The notes: generated by a model from the sequence alone, not told the origin. A stretch of DNA of 59,017 nucleotides from Actinomadura physcomitrii (GCF_008923205.2 NZ_WBMS02000044.1:22259-81275); one strand, 5' to 3'. Positions 37,680 through 46,263 are shown, counted from the first letter of the stretch. Program-made: numbers and translations.

Positions 37680-38578
37680 CCCAGCCCACCGGTCCGGCCC
37701 CCGGCAGCGGCCCCCTCCCCTACGACCAGGCCCGCTACCAGGAACTCACCCGCGGCATCGCCGTGCTGCTGGCGCAGGCCGCCCCCGCCGGCTGGCGCCG
37801 GATCGACCTGCGGATCATGATGACGGTCGCCGTGTCCGACGCCGCGCTGACCGTCGCGATGGAGGACGGCACCACCCGTCCCACCGAGTTGCCCCGCGAC
37901 ATCCTCGACATGGCCGCCGAACTCCGCTCCATCATGTACCGGCAGGACCGCGGCACCTGGCTCAGCATGCGCGTCATGCTCGACCCGCCCGGCTCCTACT
38001 ACACGAGCTTCAACAACGACTACGACCCGCACTGGGACCCCGACATCCCGGACGACGCCTACGCCCAGGACCTCGCCGCCTTCCCCCGCGCCGACGAGAG
38101 CGTCCCCGGCTGGCTGCGCGCCCGCACCGTCCGCCCCGCGCTGCCGCCCGAGCCCGTCCGGCCCCTCGGCCCCGTCGAGCAGAAGGACCTCCTCGAGGAC
38201 CTCACCTCACTGCTCGTCGACGCGCTCCCCGCCGGCTGGCAGCAGGCCGACGTCTACCACAACGCCCTCGGCTCCCACGCCGAATCCCTCGCGCAGCTCC
38301 TCATGTGCAACACCCACATGCCCAGCCTGTGGACGCCGCCGCCCGCCGCCGGCGACCTGTTCGACCGGCTCCGCCGCGGCATGTACGCCGACGGCCTCGG
38401 CACCTGGTTCACCGCCCGCTTCGTGCTGACGTTCCCGTTCTCCTACCAGATCGAATACACCCGCGACACCGAACCGCGCTGGAAGACCGCCCCCGCGCCG
38501 TCCGCCTACGCCGAGGACCTCGAACTGTTCCCCCGCGAACCCGCCAACACCCCGGCCTGGCTCCACCCCCGCGGCTGA
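37676..38578 (+). CDS. tandem YezG-like immunity protein
   Basis: This 300-residue protein starts at ATG 37676 (ATGA overlap) with AGAGGAG upstream. Two copies of a YezG-like domain are plain: first LAQAAPAGWRRIDLRIMMTV...GTWLSMRVMLDPPGSYYTSF...YAQDLAAFPRADESVPGWL, second LVDALPAGWQQADVYHNALG...GTWFTARFVLTFPFSYQIEY...YAEDLELFPREPANTPAWL. YezG-type proteins neutralise LXG/YeeF-type nuclease toxins in Bacillus, so one or both copies may bind the endonuclease domain of the giant effector. It is the last gene of the immunity operon. Confidence 0.72.
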   Translation: MTQPTGPAPGSGPLPYDQARYQELTRGIAVLLAQAAPAGWRRIDLRIMMTVAVSDAALTVAMEDGTTRPTELPRDILDMAAELRSIMYRQDRGTWLSMRVMLDPPGSYYTSFNNDYDPHWDPDIPDDAYAQDLAAFPRADESVPGWLRARTVRPALPPEPVRPLGPVEQKDLLEDLTSLLVDALPAGWQQADVYHNALGSHAESLAQLLMCNTHMPSLWTPPPAAGDLFDRLRRGMYADGLGTWFTARFVLTFPFSYQIEYTRDTEPRWKTAPAPSAYAEDLELFPREPANTPAWLHPRG

Positions 38579-38589
38579 CCCCCGTCAGC
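38574..38589. terminator. short hairpin spanning two convergent stop codons
   Basis: GCTGAC (38574-38579) and GTCAGC (38584-38589) form a 6-bp stem with a four-C loop. Each arm contains the stop codon of one of the two convergent genes, which are only six bases apart. It is weak as a terminator. Confidence 0.35.
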
Positions 38590-39355
38590 GCTTGAGGGCG
38601 TCGAAGATCCGCGGGAGCAGCATCACGTTCTGGTTCTGCTGCGGCACCCTCAGGATCGGCTTGCCCGCGCCCCGCGCGTGGACGAAGTACCAGCCCTTGT
38701 CGAACGTGACGCCCTCGATACCCTCCCAGCCGCGCGACACGTTCCCGCCGACGAACCCGTTCCGGTTGATCCGCACCTTGCCGACGTCCACCGTCTGCCC
38801 CGCCTCGACCGCCGCGAGGAACTGCCGCAGCAGCCGCGGCTCCACGTACGTCCTGGACAGGTCGACCAGGAACTGCCAGTCCGACGGCGGCGTGTTCGCC
38901 CGCAGCCCCGTCTCCTCGAACGCGATCCCGGGCGCCTCGTTGACGGGGAAGAACCCGATCTCGAAATGGTAGTCCGTCGACGTGTGGACGCTGCCGATGT
39001 TGAACGGCCCCCGCATCCGCGACTGCACCGCCGTGTACCCGACGAACTCGGCCTTCGCCAGCTCGATCGTCGTCCCGTCCCACGTGATCGAGTGCGCGTC
39101 CGCATGCAGCTCGACCCCGTACCGCGTCTTGTGCAGCACCGGCCCGCCCTGCCCCTGCTGCACACCCGCCTGCTGAACAGGCTGCGCCTGCTGAACAGGC
39201 TGCGGCGGGACCTGCTGGACCGGCTGCGGCATGGACTGCTGCGGCTGTACCTGCTGAGCGGGCGTCGCGTTGACGTGGTCGGTCCACTTCGTCCCGTCCC
39301 ACCACCGGTGCCCACCCCCACCGTACGGGTCCGCGTACCACCCGGCCTGAGTCAC
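38585..39355 (-). CDS. DUF2510 domain-containing protein
   Basis: This protein of about 256 residues uses GTG 39355, seven bases behind GGGAGGTG. The N-terminus is a DUF2510 motif (GWYADPYGGGGHRWWDGTKW, then TDHV), usual in actinobacterial membrane-associated proteins, followed by a Gln/Pro linker (about residues 35-70) and a C-terminal domain of about 180 residues with beta-rich stretches (ITWDGTTIELAKAEFVGYTA, ILRVPQQNQNVMLLPRIF). There is no membrane helix. DUF2510 proteins are frequent near ESX loci; the function is unknown. Confidence 0.75.
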   Translation of the reverse strand: MTQAGWYADPYGGGGHRWWDGTKWTDHVNATPAQQVQPQQSMPQPVQQVPPQPVQQAQPVQQAGVQQGQGGPVLHKTRYGVELHADAHSITWDGTTIELAKAEFVGYTAVQSRMRGPFNIGSVHTSTDYHFEIGFFPVNEAPGIAFEETGLRANTPPSDWQFLVDLSRTYVEPRLLRQFLAAVEAGQTVDVGKVRINRNGFVGGNVSRGWEGIEGVTFDKGWYFVHARGAGKPILRVPQQNQNVMLLPRIFDALKR

Positions 39356-39603
39356 GATCCACACCTCCCGACAACGCCACCAACCGCCCCGAACATATCC
39401 GCTCCCGCCCCCTGCGAGCCGCCGCCCGCGGGAAAGGGCGCGGCCGGCCGAACCGCGGTCACGAGACCGCGCCTCCGGCCGGTCGGCGCGGCCGTCCCGA
39501 GGAACCGGCGAGCGTCTCCGATGCGCGGGAACGGGCGTTCGGTTCGGTGTTAACCTCGCGGCGTATCGGATGACCCGCTCGTTGTGGTTTGGGGGCTTGG
39601 GGG

Positions 39604-40503
39604 TTGGCTGAGGGTTCGCGGCCGGAGTTCGTTGCTCCCGATCAGGAGCTGGACGGGTCGTACCGGGAGGCTCAGGAGGCCGATGGCGGGGGCGAGGCCG
39701 CGGCTGAGGACGCCACGCCGGAGCCGTCCGAGGAGGGCTCAGAGCCTCTCTCAGCCCCTGAGGGGACGGCGCGGAGGTCTGCCCTTGGGTGGTTGAAGGC
39801 TCGGCCGCGAGCAGCGATCGCAGGGGCGGCTGCGGTGGTCGTCGTGGGCGGTGGTGCGGTGCTCTGGGGGACGTCGGGGGCCGATGAGAAGCCCCCGCCT
39901 CGGATCCACTTCGCGGCGCTGCCGGAGGCGTGTCAGGCGCCGTCCGCGGCCGTCCTGTCGAAGTACATGCCGGCGGCGGAGAAGCCGACGCCGGACACCG
40001 GTGGGGCGTCCGGCGACCAGCGGTACGCGTCCTGCGAATGGCGCGAGCCGCTCAGCGCGCAGAAGGGCAAGACGCTGATCTCGCGGCATCTGCGGGTGGC
40101 GATGCGGTTGTTCGTGGGTGCCTCTGGGCTCGCCGATGCGAAGTCCGACTACCAGTCGGCCTGGCGGACGTCGGCACAGGGGACGGTCACCGACAGCGTC
40201 GGATCGATCCACAACGAGGCGCCGGTCCTCACGCGGGGGCTCGGCGACGACGCCTTTCTGCATCACAGCGTGACGACGACCGCGCTCGGACGCAGCGGCA
40301 CCTCGAGAATGGTCGTCCGGACGGAGAACGCCGTCATCACCGTCGACTTCGACGGCGCCACCTATCCGCTCGACCATGACGGGGTCGCGGTTCAGAAGAA
40401 GGCCGTCCCGCTGGACGAATCGGTGACGCGCGAGGCCGCCCAAGCCGTCGCACGCGACGTCACCACGGCCTTGTCGTCCTGCAAGACCTGCGTGCGCCGC
40501 TGA
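39604..40503 (+). CDS. single-pass membrane protein with DUF3558-like outer domain
   Basis: This protein of about 299 residues probably uses TTG 39604 (TTG 39589 is also in frame). An acidic cytoplasmic head (EADGGGEAAAEDATPEPSEE) precedes a transmembrane helix (AAIAGAAAVVVVGGGAVLWG, about residues 69-88). The outer domain has cysteines in LPEACQAPS and YASCEWREP and ends SSCKTCVRR, in the style of DUF3558-type surface proteins of ESX regions. A role in the cell envelope near the secretion machine is inferred only from location. It ends inside a perfect terminator hairpin. Confidence 0.65.
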   Translation: MAEGSRPEFVAPDQELDGSYREAQEADGGGEAAAEDATPEPSEEGSEPLSAPEGTARRSALGWLKARPRAAIAGAAAVVVVGGGAVLWGTSGADEKPPPRIHFAALPEACQAPSAAVLSKYMPAAEKPTPDTGGASGDQRYASCEWREPLSAQKGKTLISRHLRVAMRLFVGASGLADAKSDYQSAWRTSAQGTVTDSVGSIHNEAPVLTRGLGDDAFLHHSVTTTALGRSGTSRMVVRTENAVITVDFDGATYPLDHDGVAVQKKAVPLDESVTREAAQAVARDVTTALSSCKTCVRR

Positions 40504-40533
40504 CCCGGGCCGGCCACCGACCGGCCCGGGTCA
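40501..40533. terminator. perfect 13-bp bidirectional terminator
   Basis: TGACCCGGGCCGG (40501-40513) pairs exactly with CCGGCCCGGGTCA (40521-40533) around a 7-base loop. The TGA is the stop codon of the DUF3558-like gene and the other arm lies 8 bases from the mycP stop, so it closes both convergent units. Confidence 0.8.
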
Positions 40534-40540
40534 GCAACGA

Positions 40541-41965
40541 TCACTCGGGAGGCGGCGCCAGGTTCGGGTTGGGCGGTCCCTGCGGCGCGGGGGGCGCCAT
40601 GTTCGGCCCGCTCTGCGGCGGCGCCAGGTTCGGGTTCGGCCGGCCCTGCGGGGGCGCCTGGAACTGCTGGCCGCCGCCCTGCGGGGGCAGCGGCTGGCCG
40701 CCGGTGTTGCCGCCGAAGGACGGAGGCGTGCCCGGCTGCCCCATCGGCTGCGGCCCGTTCGGGAAGGGCGCGTAAGACGCACCGGCCGCCCCGCTCGGCT
40801 TCCGGCGCCGCATCACGATGAACAGCCCGGCACCGACCAGCACGACGACGACCACGATCCCGCCGATGATCAGCGGTCCGTTCGAGCCGCCGGAATCACT
40901 GCTGTCGCTCTTCGTCGCGGGCGCGGCCTGGTTGCCGCCACCCCCCGTGGACCCCTTGACGACGGCCTTGTCGAGCCGGTCGTAGACCGGGTTCTTCGCG
41001 TTCTGCGGAACGTCGTTCTTCAACGCCCGCGGAATGCTGATGACGCCGAAGCCGAGCTGGTCGTCCTTGCCCGGCGTCCCGAAGTCCTTCGCCGTGTTGG
41101 TCAGCACCTGGACGGCCCGGCGCGCCGTCATCTGCGGGTACTTGCTGCGGAGGAGAGCGACCGCCCCGGACGTCAGTGCGGTCGCCTGGCTCGTCCCCTC
41201 GCCGTTGTTGTAGACGTGCCCTGTCTTGCCCATACCGCCGACGCCGGCGCCCGGTGCGGCGACCGTGACGTAGTCCTGCCGCTGGGTGTGCTCCCACGGT
41301 TTGCCCTGGTGGTCGACCGCACCGACGGTGAGCACACCGGGACAGGAGCCGGGAATCTCCACATCGTTGCCGGAGTCGCCCGAGTTGCCGGAGGCGGCGA
41401 CGACCACGACGTTCTTCTTGTCCGCGTACTTGAGCGCCTCGACCATCTTCGGCGGGCAGTGGTTCGGGTAGACCGCGGACGACGCGCCCTGCGAGAAATT
41501 GATCACCTTGGCACCATGGTCCGCCGCGTAGCGGATCACGGCGGACGTCGCATCCGGGGAAAGGCCCGGTTCGTGCATCGGCAGGATCTTCGCTTCGGGA
41601 GCGATGCCGTAGAACCCCGTCTGCGTGCCGCGGGACGCGATGAGGCTGGCCATGGCCGTGCCGTGCCCCTCGTTGGGGTCTTCGTCCTGCGTCGCGTCAC
41701 CGGCTGTGGGCTGCCCTGACGCGTTGAAGGCCTTGCCAGGCACAACGGCGCTCTTCAGGTCGGGCAGCGAGGCGTTGACCCCGGTGTCGACCACCGCGAC
41801 GGTCACGCCGGCGCCCTTGCTCTGCGGCCACACGTCCGTCCTGATCCCCCAGGAGTCGAACCACCACTCCTTCTGCTCGATGGGTCCCGCATGGGCCGCG
41901 GTCACCGGCCCGAGAGCCAGGCCCATCGCGGCCGCCGTCGCCGCCGCTTGGATCAGCCGTCGCAT
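40541..41965 (-). CDS. mycP: type VII secretion mycosin (subtilisin-like protease MycP)
   Basis: This 474-residue membrane-anchored serine protease of ESX systems is required for a stable secretion complex and for cleaving some substrates. A signal peptide (residues 1-26, ending AHA) precedes the S8 domain with the full triad: Asp60 (VAVVDTGV), His101 (NEGHGTAMA) and Ser259 (GEGTSQATALTSG), with the oxyanion Asn194 (AASGNSGD). A C-terminal transmembrane helix (about 367-389, LIIGGIVVVVVLVGAGLFIV) is followed by an unusually long Pro/Gln/Gly cytoplasmic tail of about 80 residues (PPQGRPNPNLAPPQ). It lies downstream of the WXG-substrate genes, separated by a hairpin. Confidence 0.95.
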   Translation of the reverse strand: MRRLIQAAATAAAMGLALGPVTAAHAGPIEQKEWWFDSWGIRTDVWPQSKGAGVTVAVVDTGVNASLPDLKSAVVPGKAFNASGQPTAGDATQDEDPNEGHGTAMASLIASRGTQTGFYGIAPEAKILPMHEPGLSPDATSAVIRYAADHGAKVINFSQGASSAVYPNHCPPKMVEALKYADKKNVVVVAASGNSGDSGNDVEIPGSCPGVLTVGAVDHQGKPWEHTQRQDYVTVAAPGAGVGGMGKTGHVYNNGEGTSQATALTSGAVALLRSKYPQMTARRAVQVLTNTAKDFGTPGKDDQLGFGVISIPRALKNDVPQNAKNPVYDRLDKAVVKGSTGGGGNQAAPATKSDSSDSGGSNGPLIIGGIVVVVVLVGAGLFIVMRRRKPSGAAGASYAPFPNGPQPMGQPGTPPSFGGNTGGQPLPPQGGGQQFQAPPQGRPNPNLAPPQSGPNMAPPAPQGPPNPNLAPPPE

Positions 41966-41991
41966 TGTCCTATCCCATCCAGATGCGGAAA

Positions 41992-42022
41992 GGGCGGACG
42001 GAGGTCAGGCCCCCGTCCGCCC
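41992..42022 (-). terminator. hairpin between the large WXG substrate gene and mycP
   Basis: GGGCGGACGG (41992-42001) pairs with CCGTCCGCCC (42013-42022), a 10-bp stem with an 11-base loop. Read on the minus strand it is followed by TTTCC. It could terminate or attenuate transcripts of the abundant secreted proteins before the protease gene. Confidence 0.6.
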
Positions 42023-42048
42023 TGTTCATGTCGTCGGTACCGCGGCGA

Positions 42049-43227
42049 TCAGCCGATCACCGGAGGTGCGGTGTCATCGTCGGCGCCCCAGACGTCGTCG
42101 TCCTCGGACAGCCAGGTCGTGCGCTCGCGCTCCTCTTCCTTGCCGTTGCCGTGGCCTCCGTGGCCCATGGGCATGCCGCCCATGCGGCCGGCGCCGGCGC
42201 GTCCGGCCGCACCGGCCGCTCCGCCCGCGCCGAGGCCACCGCCCGCGGCGCCGAGGCCGCCCGGGGTCGTGCCGAAGCCGCCGAGGCCGCCGCCCGCGCC
42301 GGCGCCGCCGCCGAGGCCGCCCGGGTCGGCGCCGAAGCCGCCACCGCCGCCTCCACCGAGGCCGGTGGACGGAAGACCTCCGCCGCCACCGCCGCCGGGG
42401 AAGCTGGACAGGTCGCTGCCGAGGCCGCCGGGGTCGCTGCCGAGGCTGCCGCCACCGCCGCCGAGGCCGCCGGGGTCGCTGCCGAAGCCGCCGCTGCCGG
42501 CACCGCCGCCGCCCGGAAGGTGCGGACCGCCGTCGGCCGCGGGCGCGAACGGGTTGGAGCCGCCGGCGCCGCCGGAGCCGAACTTGCCGAGGCCGCCGGG
42601 GTCGCTGCCGAAGCCGCCGCCAGCACCGCCGGCGCCTCCGCCGGGCAGGCCGCCGCCTCCGCCGCCGAAGCCGCCACCGCCTCCGGAGCCGGGGCCACCG
42701 GGGTAGGTCGGCTTGTCGCTGAGCCCACCGTGGTCCTCGGGAAGGTCTTTGGTGATCTGGGCCGGGTGGGCGTTGAAGGCCTCGCCGGTGCGGTTCAGGA
42801 ACCGCTGCATCAGTTCCCGGCCGCCCTTGTCGTCCCCGCTGGTGTGGATCCAGCCATCGCTGGCGTCCTTACCGGCCTGCTTGTACCAGTCGAGGATCTG
42901 GGTGCCGTACCAGTGGTAGGTCGAGGCGTTCGTGTGGCTGCTGTTCGAGAGCTCGATCGAGGTCTTGTGGACCTGCTGGAGCTGCGCGACGGCCTTCTTG
43001 GCCTCGTCGCCCTTCCAGTGCTTGACGAGCGTCTGGGCGAACCCGCGAAGCGCGGTGCTCATCTCCGCGAGAGCGTCCGCCGCGTCGGAGTAGGCGGTGC
43101 CGGCGTCCTTGACCGGCTCCGAGTTGATGCTCGACAGCTTCTTCTTGACGTCGTCGAGACTCATCCCGTCGGCAGTCGGCTTGGACCACGACTGGGAGCC
43201 GCGGATGACGTAGTACTCCTGGCCCAT
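42049..43227 (-). CDS. ESX substrate with WXG-like head and Gly-rich tail (PPE/EspB-like)
   Basis: This 392-residue protein starts at ATG 43227 behind GGAGGGAGGT. Residues 1-160 are helical with a W-x-G turn (VKHWKGDEAKKAV) and STYHWYGTQILDWY, like the EspB/PPE helical bundles of ESX substrates. Residues about 175-365 are a Gly-rich array with recurring GSDPGGLG units. It ends in a conserved acidic tag, RTTWLSEDDDVWGADDD followed by TAPPVIG, which I recall at the C-terminus of the equivalent gene in other actinomycete ESX loci. It is probably a secreted structural or effector component. No catalytic motif is seen. Confidence 0.78.
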   Translation of the reverse strand: MGQEYYVIRGSQSWSKPTADGMSLDDVKKKLSSINSEPVKDAGTAYSDAADALAEMSTALRGFAQTLVKHWKGDEAKKAVAQLQQVHKTSIELSNSSHTNASTYHWYGTQILDWYKQAGKDASDGWIHTSGDDKGGRELMQRFLNRTGEAFNAHPAQITKDLPEDHGGLSDKPTYPGGPGSGGGGGFGGGGGGLPGGGAGGAGGGFGSDPGGLGKFGSGGAGGSNPFAPAADGGPHLPGGGGAGSGGFGSDPGGLGGGGGSLGSDPGGLGSDLSSFPGGGGGGGLPSTGLGGGGGGGFGADPGGLGGGAGAGGGLGGFGTTPGGLGAAGGGLGAGGAAGAAGRAGAGRMGGMPMGHGGHGNGKEEERERTTWLSEDDDVWGADDDTAPPVIG

Positions 43228-43253
43228 GGCTCTACCTCCCTCCGTTCGGCGGG

Positions 43254-43835
43254 TTACTTGAAGTTGGCGTTGCCGCCGGAATTGATGCCGTTGACCTGCT
43301 GCTGGCTCTTGCCGTGGGCGGCCTCGTAGTTGTCCGCGGTCGCCTTCAGCTTCTCGATCACGCCGTTGTAGGCGTCGGTGATGTTCTTGATGTACGTGCC
43401 GAAGCCGTCGCGCGACTGGTTCGCCAGGTCGACGAAGCTCTCGCTGCCCGGGACGCCGCCGAGGTTGCCGGTGGTGATGGCGATCTTCTGGACCTTGCCG
43501 AGGCGCTGCTGCCAGCCGGTGAACTCGCTGTGCATCTTGCTGGCCAGGTCGCGCAGTTCCTTGGGGTCGACCTCGTATCCGTCGTCGGCCTCGATGCCCC
43601 ACTTCTCGTCGTCGGGCTGCGAGCCGCGCGGGACGGCGTTGGAGGGATCCGTCGGGCTCTTGGCCGGGATACCGTACTGGTAGTAGAGCCGCCGCTGCTC
43701 GGACTCGGGAAGGTCGTTCCACTCCTGCTGGGTCATCCCGTGCTGGGTGTGGACCTGCGTGTACTCACCGGCACCAGTCGTGTAGGTGTAGTCGACCTTC
43801 GCGAGCGCTTCGGGCGGCAGGTTGTACTTGCTCAT
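43254..43835 (-). CDS. ESX-associated WXG-like helical protein
   Basis: This 193-residue protein starts at ATG 43835 with AGGAGGATGAG upstream. The first 80 residues are polar and tyrosine-rich (VDYTYTTGAGEYTQVHTQHG; EWNDLPESEQRRLYYQYGIP). Residues about 85-185 form a WXG100-like pair of helices (DPKELRDLASKMHSEFTGWQ). It sits between the esxB-like gene and the large substrate and is probably exported with one of them. Its family is not known to me beyond the helical domain. Confidence 0.7.
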   Translation of the reverse strand: MSKYNLPPEALAKVDYTYTTGAGEYTQVHTQHGMTQQEWNDLPESEQRRLYYQYGIPAKSPTDPSNAVPRGSQPDDEKWGIEADDGYEVDPKELRDLASKMHSEFTGWQQRLGKVQKIAITTGNLGGVPGSESFVDLANQSRDGFGTYIKNITDAYNGVIEKLKATADNYEAAHGKSQQQVNGINSGGNANFK

Positions 43836-43876
43836 AGCTCATCCTCCTGGCGAATGGCCTCCGGACCCCCCTGGCG

Positions 43877-43919
43877 CGCCTACGTCGTGCGGCCCGGAGG
43901 GGGCGGCACGACGTAGGCG
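43877..43919 (-). terminator. perfect 14-bp hairpin after the esxB-like gene
   Basis: CGCCTACGTCGTGC (43877-43890) and GCACGACGTAGGCG (43906-43919) pair without mismatch around a 15-base G-rich loop, just after the esxB-like stop. No T tract follows. It could attenuate transcription, or protect the 3' end of the small WXG100 message, so that the two WXG100 proteins are made in excess. Confidence 0.65.
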
Positions 43920-43932
43920 GTCCAGCGGTCGT

Positions 43933-44226
43933 TCAGCCCCAGATGCCCTGGTTGCGGCGCTCCGCAGCGCTGTAGTTGCTGTGCGCCTCGCCGATGACGA
44001 CACCGAGCTGGTTGAGGACCTGGCCCATGTGGGCGGCGGCGGCGTCCCACGTGCGCTTGGCCTCCCAGTAGGCGCCCTGGGCGTCGCCCTCCCACTGGGA
44101 GAGGTGCTGCTCGAGGCTCTTCTCCAGGTCGTGGAGCTCGTCGGTCAGGGCGCGGTAGGCCAGCGAGAAGTCGGCCTGCGCCTGCTGCATGGTGCCGAAG
44201 TTTGCCTTGGTGTAACTGTCGCTCAC
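43933..44226 (-). CDS. esxB: WXG100 family protein, EsxB-like
   Basis: This 97-residue helix-turn-helix protein has the W-x-G turn at SQWEGDAQGAYW (residues 45-56) and the C-terminal export motif YSAAE in NYSAAERRNQGIWG, matching the YxxxD/E signal of the CFP-10/EsxB partner that docks on EccC. It is the second gene of the WXG100 pair, 46 bases after the EsxA-like gene, and should form a heterodimer with it. Confidence 0.9.
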   Translation of the reverse strand: MSDSYTKANFGTMQQAQADFSLAYRALTDELHDLEKSLEQHLSQWEGDAQGAYWEAKRTWDAAAAHMGQVLNQLGVVIGEAHSNYSAAERRNQGIWG

Positions 44227-44272
44227 GTCACGAGTCCTTCGCGTTCAGGGGGTCGGCGGGTGGAGGGACGGA

Positions 44273-44593
44273 TCAGGTGCCGCCGTTGAGCAGCTGGTTG
44301 ATCTTGTTGACCGCGTCGGTCTGCTCCTGCTCGGTCGACTCGTACGTGATCTTCGTGTGGGTCAGCTTCTGGTGCATGCCGTCGAGGGCGGTGCGCACCT
44401 TGTTCATCTCGGTCTGGAACTCGTTGAAGACCCGGTCGAACGACACCGCGGCGTTGCCGGCCCAGCCGGACATGAGCGAGGACTTGTGGCCCTCGAGCTG
44501 GCTCTGCAGGCCCTTGACGATGTTCGCGGAGTCCTCGATCCGCGTCGCCGCCTGCTGCATTGCGTTTCTGTCGACTGCGGACTGTCCACCCAC
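44273..44593 (-). CDS. esxA: WXG100 family protein, EsxA-like
   Basis: This 106-residue protein starts at GTG 44593 behind a strong GGAGGTGA. The turn is LMSGWAGNAAVSF (W-A-G) between two long helices, as in ESAT-6. It is first in the substrate operon, has its own promoter, and pairs with the EsxB-like protein next to it. The assignment of A and B is by order and by the export motif on the partner. Confidence 0.9.
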   Translation of the reverse strand: MGGQSAVDRNAMQQAATRIEDSANIVKGLQSQLEGHKSSLMSGWAGNAAVSFDRVFNEFQTEMNKVRTALDGMHQKLTHTKITYESTEQEQTDAVNKINQLLNGGT

Positions 44594-44697
44594 AGTGTCA
44601 CCTCCGTTTGCGAGTCTGTGGCGCCGCGCCGCGGGAGCCGCAGAGAGCCGGCGCACGGCCTGCCCGGGGAGCACTCCTGAGGCACGAAATGTCAGCG

Positions 44698-44727
44698 ATC
44701 ATAGGTCGTTCGTCCCGCCTATGTCGA
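44698..44727 (-). promoter_or_regulatory. promoter of the esx substrate operon
   Basis: On the minus strand TCGACA (44722-44727; 5/6 to TTGACA) and TATGAT (44698-44703; 5/6 to TATAAT) are spaced by 18 bases. It lies in the 217-base gap between eccB and the esxA-like gene, giving a leader of about 100 bases. It allows the WXG100 genes to be expressed independently of eccB and eccD. Confidence 0.65.
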
Positions 44728-44810
44728 CGTGAATGATGATCTAGTGGTTCATGGCGGGATCGGAATATCCGACGTGATCTACGTCACACGGGTTTCGGAC
44801 GGTCCCTTCG

Positions 44811-46256
44811 TCAGCCTCCGGCGGTCGGAATGGGCTTTCGGGCCTGTGTCGGGTCCAGCGCCGGGCCCTGCGGGATGAGATGCACCACGCTGGACGGTAC
44901 CGGAGCGGCCTTCTTGGCGTCGTAGCCGAGCTTCTTCGCCACGTCCGCCGACGGCAGCGCGAACCGGATCCCCTGGTCGTTGACCAGCGACAGCGACCCC
45001 GAGCCCTCGGTGGTGGTGGACGAGTCGCCGCCGCCCGGCACCAGGCTCATCAGCGCGGCGCCGCCCGGCGGCAGCACCATCTGGTCCACCGTGCTGGACC
45101 CGCCGGCCGACCCCGACCCGAGCACCCCCGCGGACGGCGCGGGCAGCGACCCGCCGACCGTCAGGTGCGAGGTCGGCGACCCGACCGGGAACACCGAGCA
45201 CAGCGGGGTGGACGGGTCCCACTTGACGAACTTCGGCAGCGTCGGCGGCAGGTTCTGGTCCAGCAGCCGGGTCTTCGAGGTGATCTGCTGCGCGGACGAC
45301 ACGTCGGTGTCGACCGGCCGGACGCTCGCGCCCGGGTAGGCCTGGCTCTCCTTCGGGTCCAGCAGCAGCAGCTGCGCCTGCGTCGCGTTGATCTGCGACA
45401 GACCGTCCTGGAGCATCACGTACCAGAGCGTCTGCCCGCTCGCGCCGGTCTGCGCCTTGAACACCTGGCCGACCCTCGCCTGCCCGCCGCCCGGCCCGGC
45501 CACCGCCGTGCCGCGCCCGGGGACGTTCGGGGCGCCGAAGCCGCCGGCGGACGGGATGGCGTTCAGCCACTTCGGCGGGACCTCGGCGGCTTCGGGGCCG
45601 TTCGTCAGGACCGACACCTGGTTCGGCGGCAGCGACAGCTGCATCCGGTGGTCCTTCCAGATGACCCACCCGACGCCGCCGGACTGCACCACCAGCGCCT
45701 CGCCGTCGCCGAGCCCGCGCCCGCCGACGTCGCGGCCGGCGGCGAGCGCGGTGAGCTGCTGCGGCACGCCGTTGGCGGCCTGCGTCTCGCGGACGCACAC
45801 CGACCACGGGCCGCGGATGAGCTGGTCGCTGCCCGGCAGCGAGTCCGGCGCGCCCTGGATGCCGATCATCGCGCCGCGCTCGAACCCGTTCAGCGACTTG
45901 CGCGACACCGACCGGCGGCTGACCTTGTCGGAGTTCAGCGCCAGCATCGCGGAGGCGTAGTTGGCGACCGGGAACATCTTCTTGGTGTTGGCGTCGTAGA
46001 TGTACTTGGTGCCGGTCTCCTTCTCGATGATCAAGACGCCCGGCTGGTCCAGCCCCTTCGCGCCGCCCGGCGACAGCACGCCCCAGATCCCGAACACCGC
46101 GACGACCAGCAGCCCGACCATCACGCCGCCGAACGCGGCGGCCGACAGCCGCCGCATCGGCGACTCGGCGACGTCGGGCTCGCCCTGCAGCAGCGCGAGC
46201 CCGACGCGCTGCGTCATCAGCCGGTGCGCCTGGTAGAGATCCCGCCGGCTCTGCAT
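44811..46256 (-). CDS. eccB: type VII secretion protein EccB
   Basis: This 481-residue core component of the ESX membrane complex begins with the family hallmark MQSRRDLYQAHRLMTQRVGL, followed by LLQGEPD. It has one transmembrane helix at about residues 41-62 (FGGVMVGLLVVAVFGIWGVL) and a large outer domain with several conserved repeats (IYDANTKKMFPVANYASAML; GPWSVCVRE with its cysteine; PLCSVFPV with a second). EccB spans the membrane and reaches toward the cell wall. It lies 7 bases after eccD on the same strand, so the two are cotranscribed. Confidence 0.95.
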   Translation of the reverse strand: MQSRRDLYQAHRLMTQRVGLALLQGEPDVAESPMRRLSAAAFGGVMVGLLVVAVFGIWGVLSPGGAKGLDQPGVLIIEKETGTKYIYDANTKKMFPVANYASAMLALNSDKVSRRSVSRKSLNGFERGAMIGIQGAPDSLPGSDQLIRGPWSVCVRETQAANGVPQQLTALAAGRDVGGRGLGDGEALVVQSGGVGWVIWKDHRMQLSLPPNQVSVLTNGPEAAEVPPKWLNAIPSAGGFGAPNVPGRGTAVAGPGGGQARVGQVFKAQTGASGQTLWYVMLQDGLSQINATQAQLLLLDPKESQAYPGASVRPVDTDVSSAQQITSKTRLLDQNLPPTLPKFVKWDPSTPLCSVFPVGSPTSHLTVGGSLPAPSAGVLGSGSAGGSSTVDQMVLPPGGAALMSLVPGGGDSSTTTEGSGSLSLVNDQGIRFALPSADVAKKLGYDAKKAAPVPSSVVHLIPQGPALDPTQARKPIPTAGG

Positions 46257-46263
46257 CAGCGCC

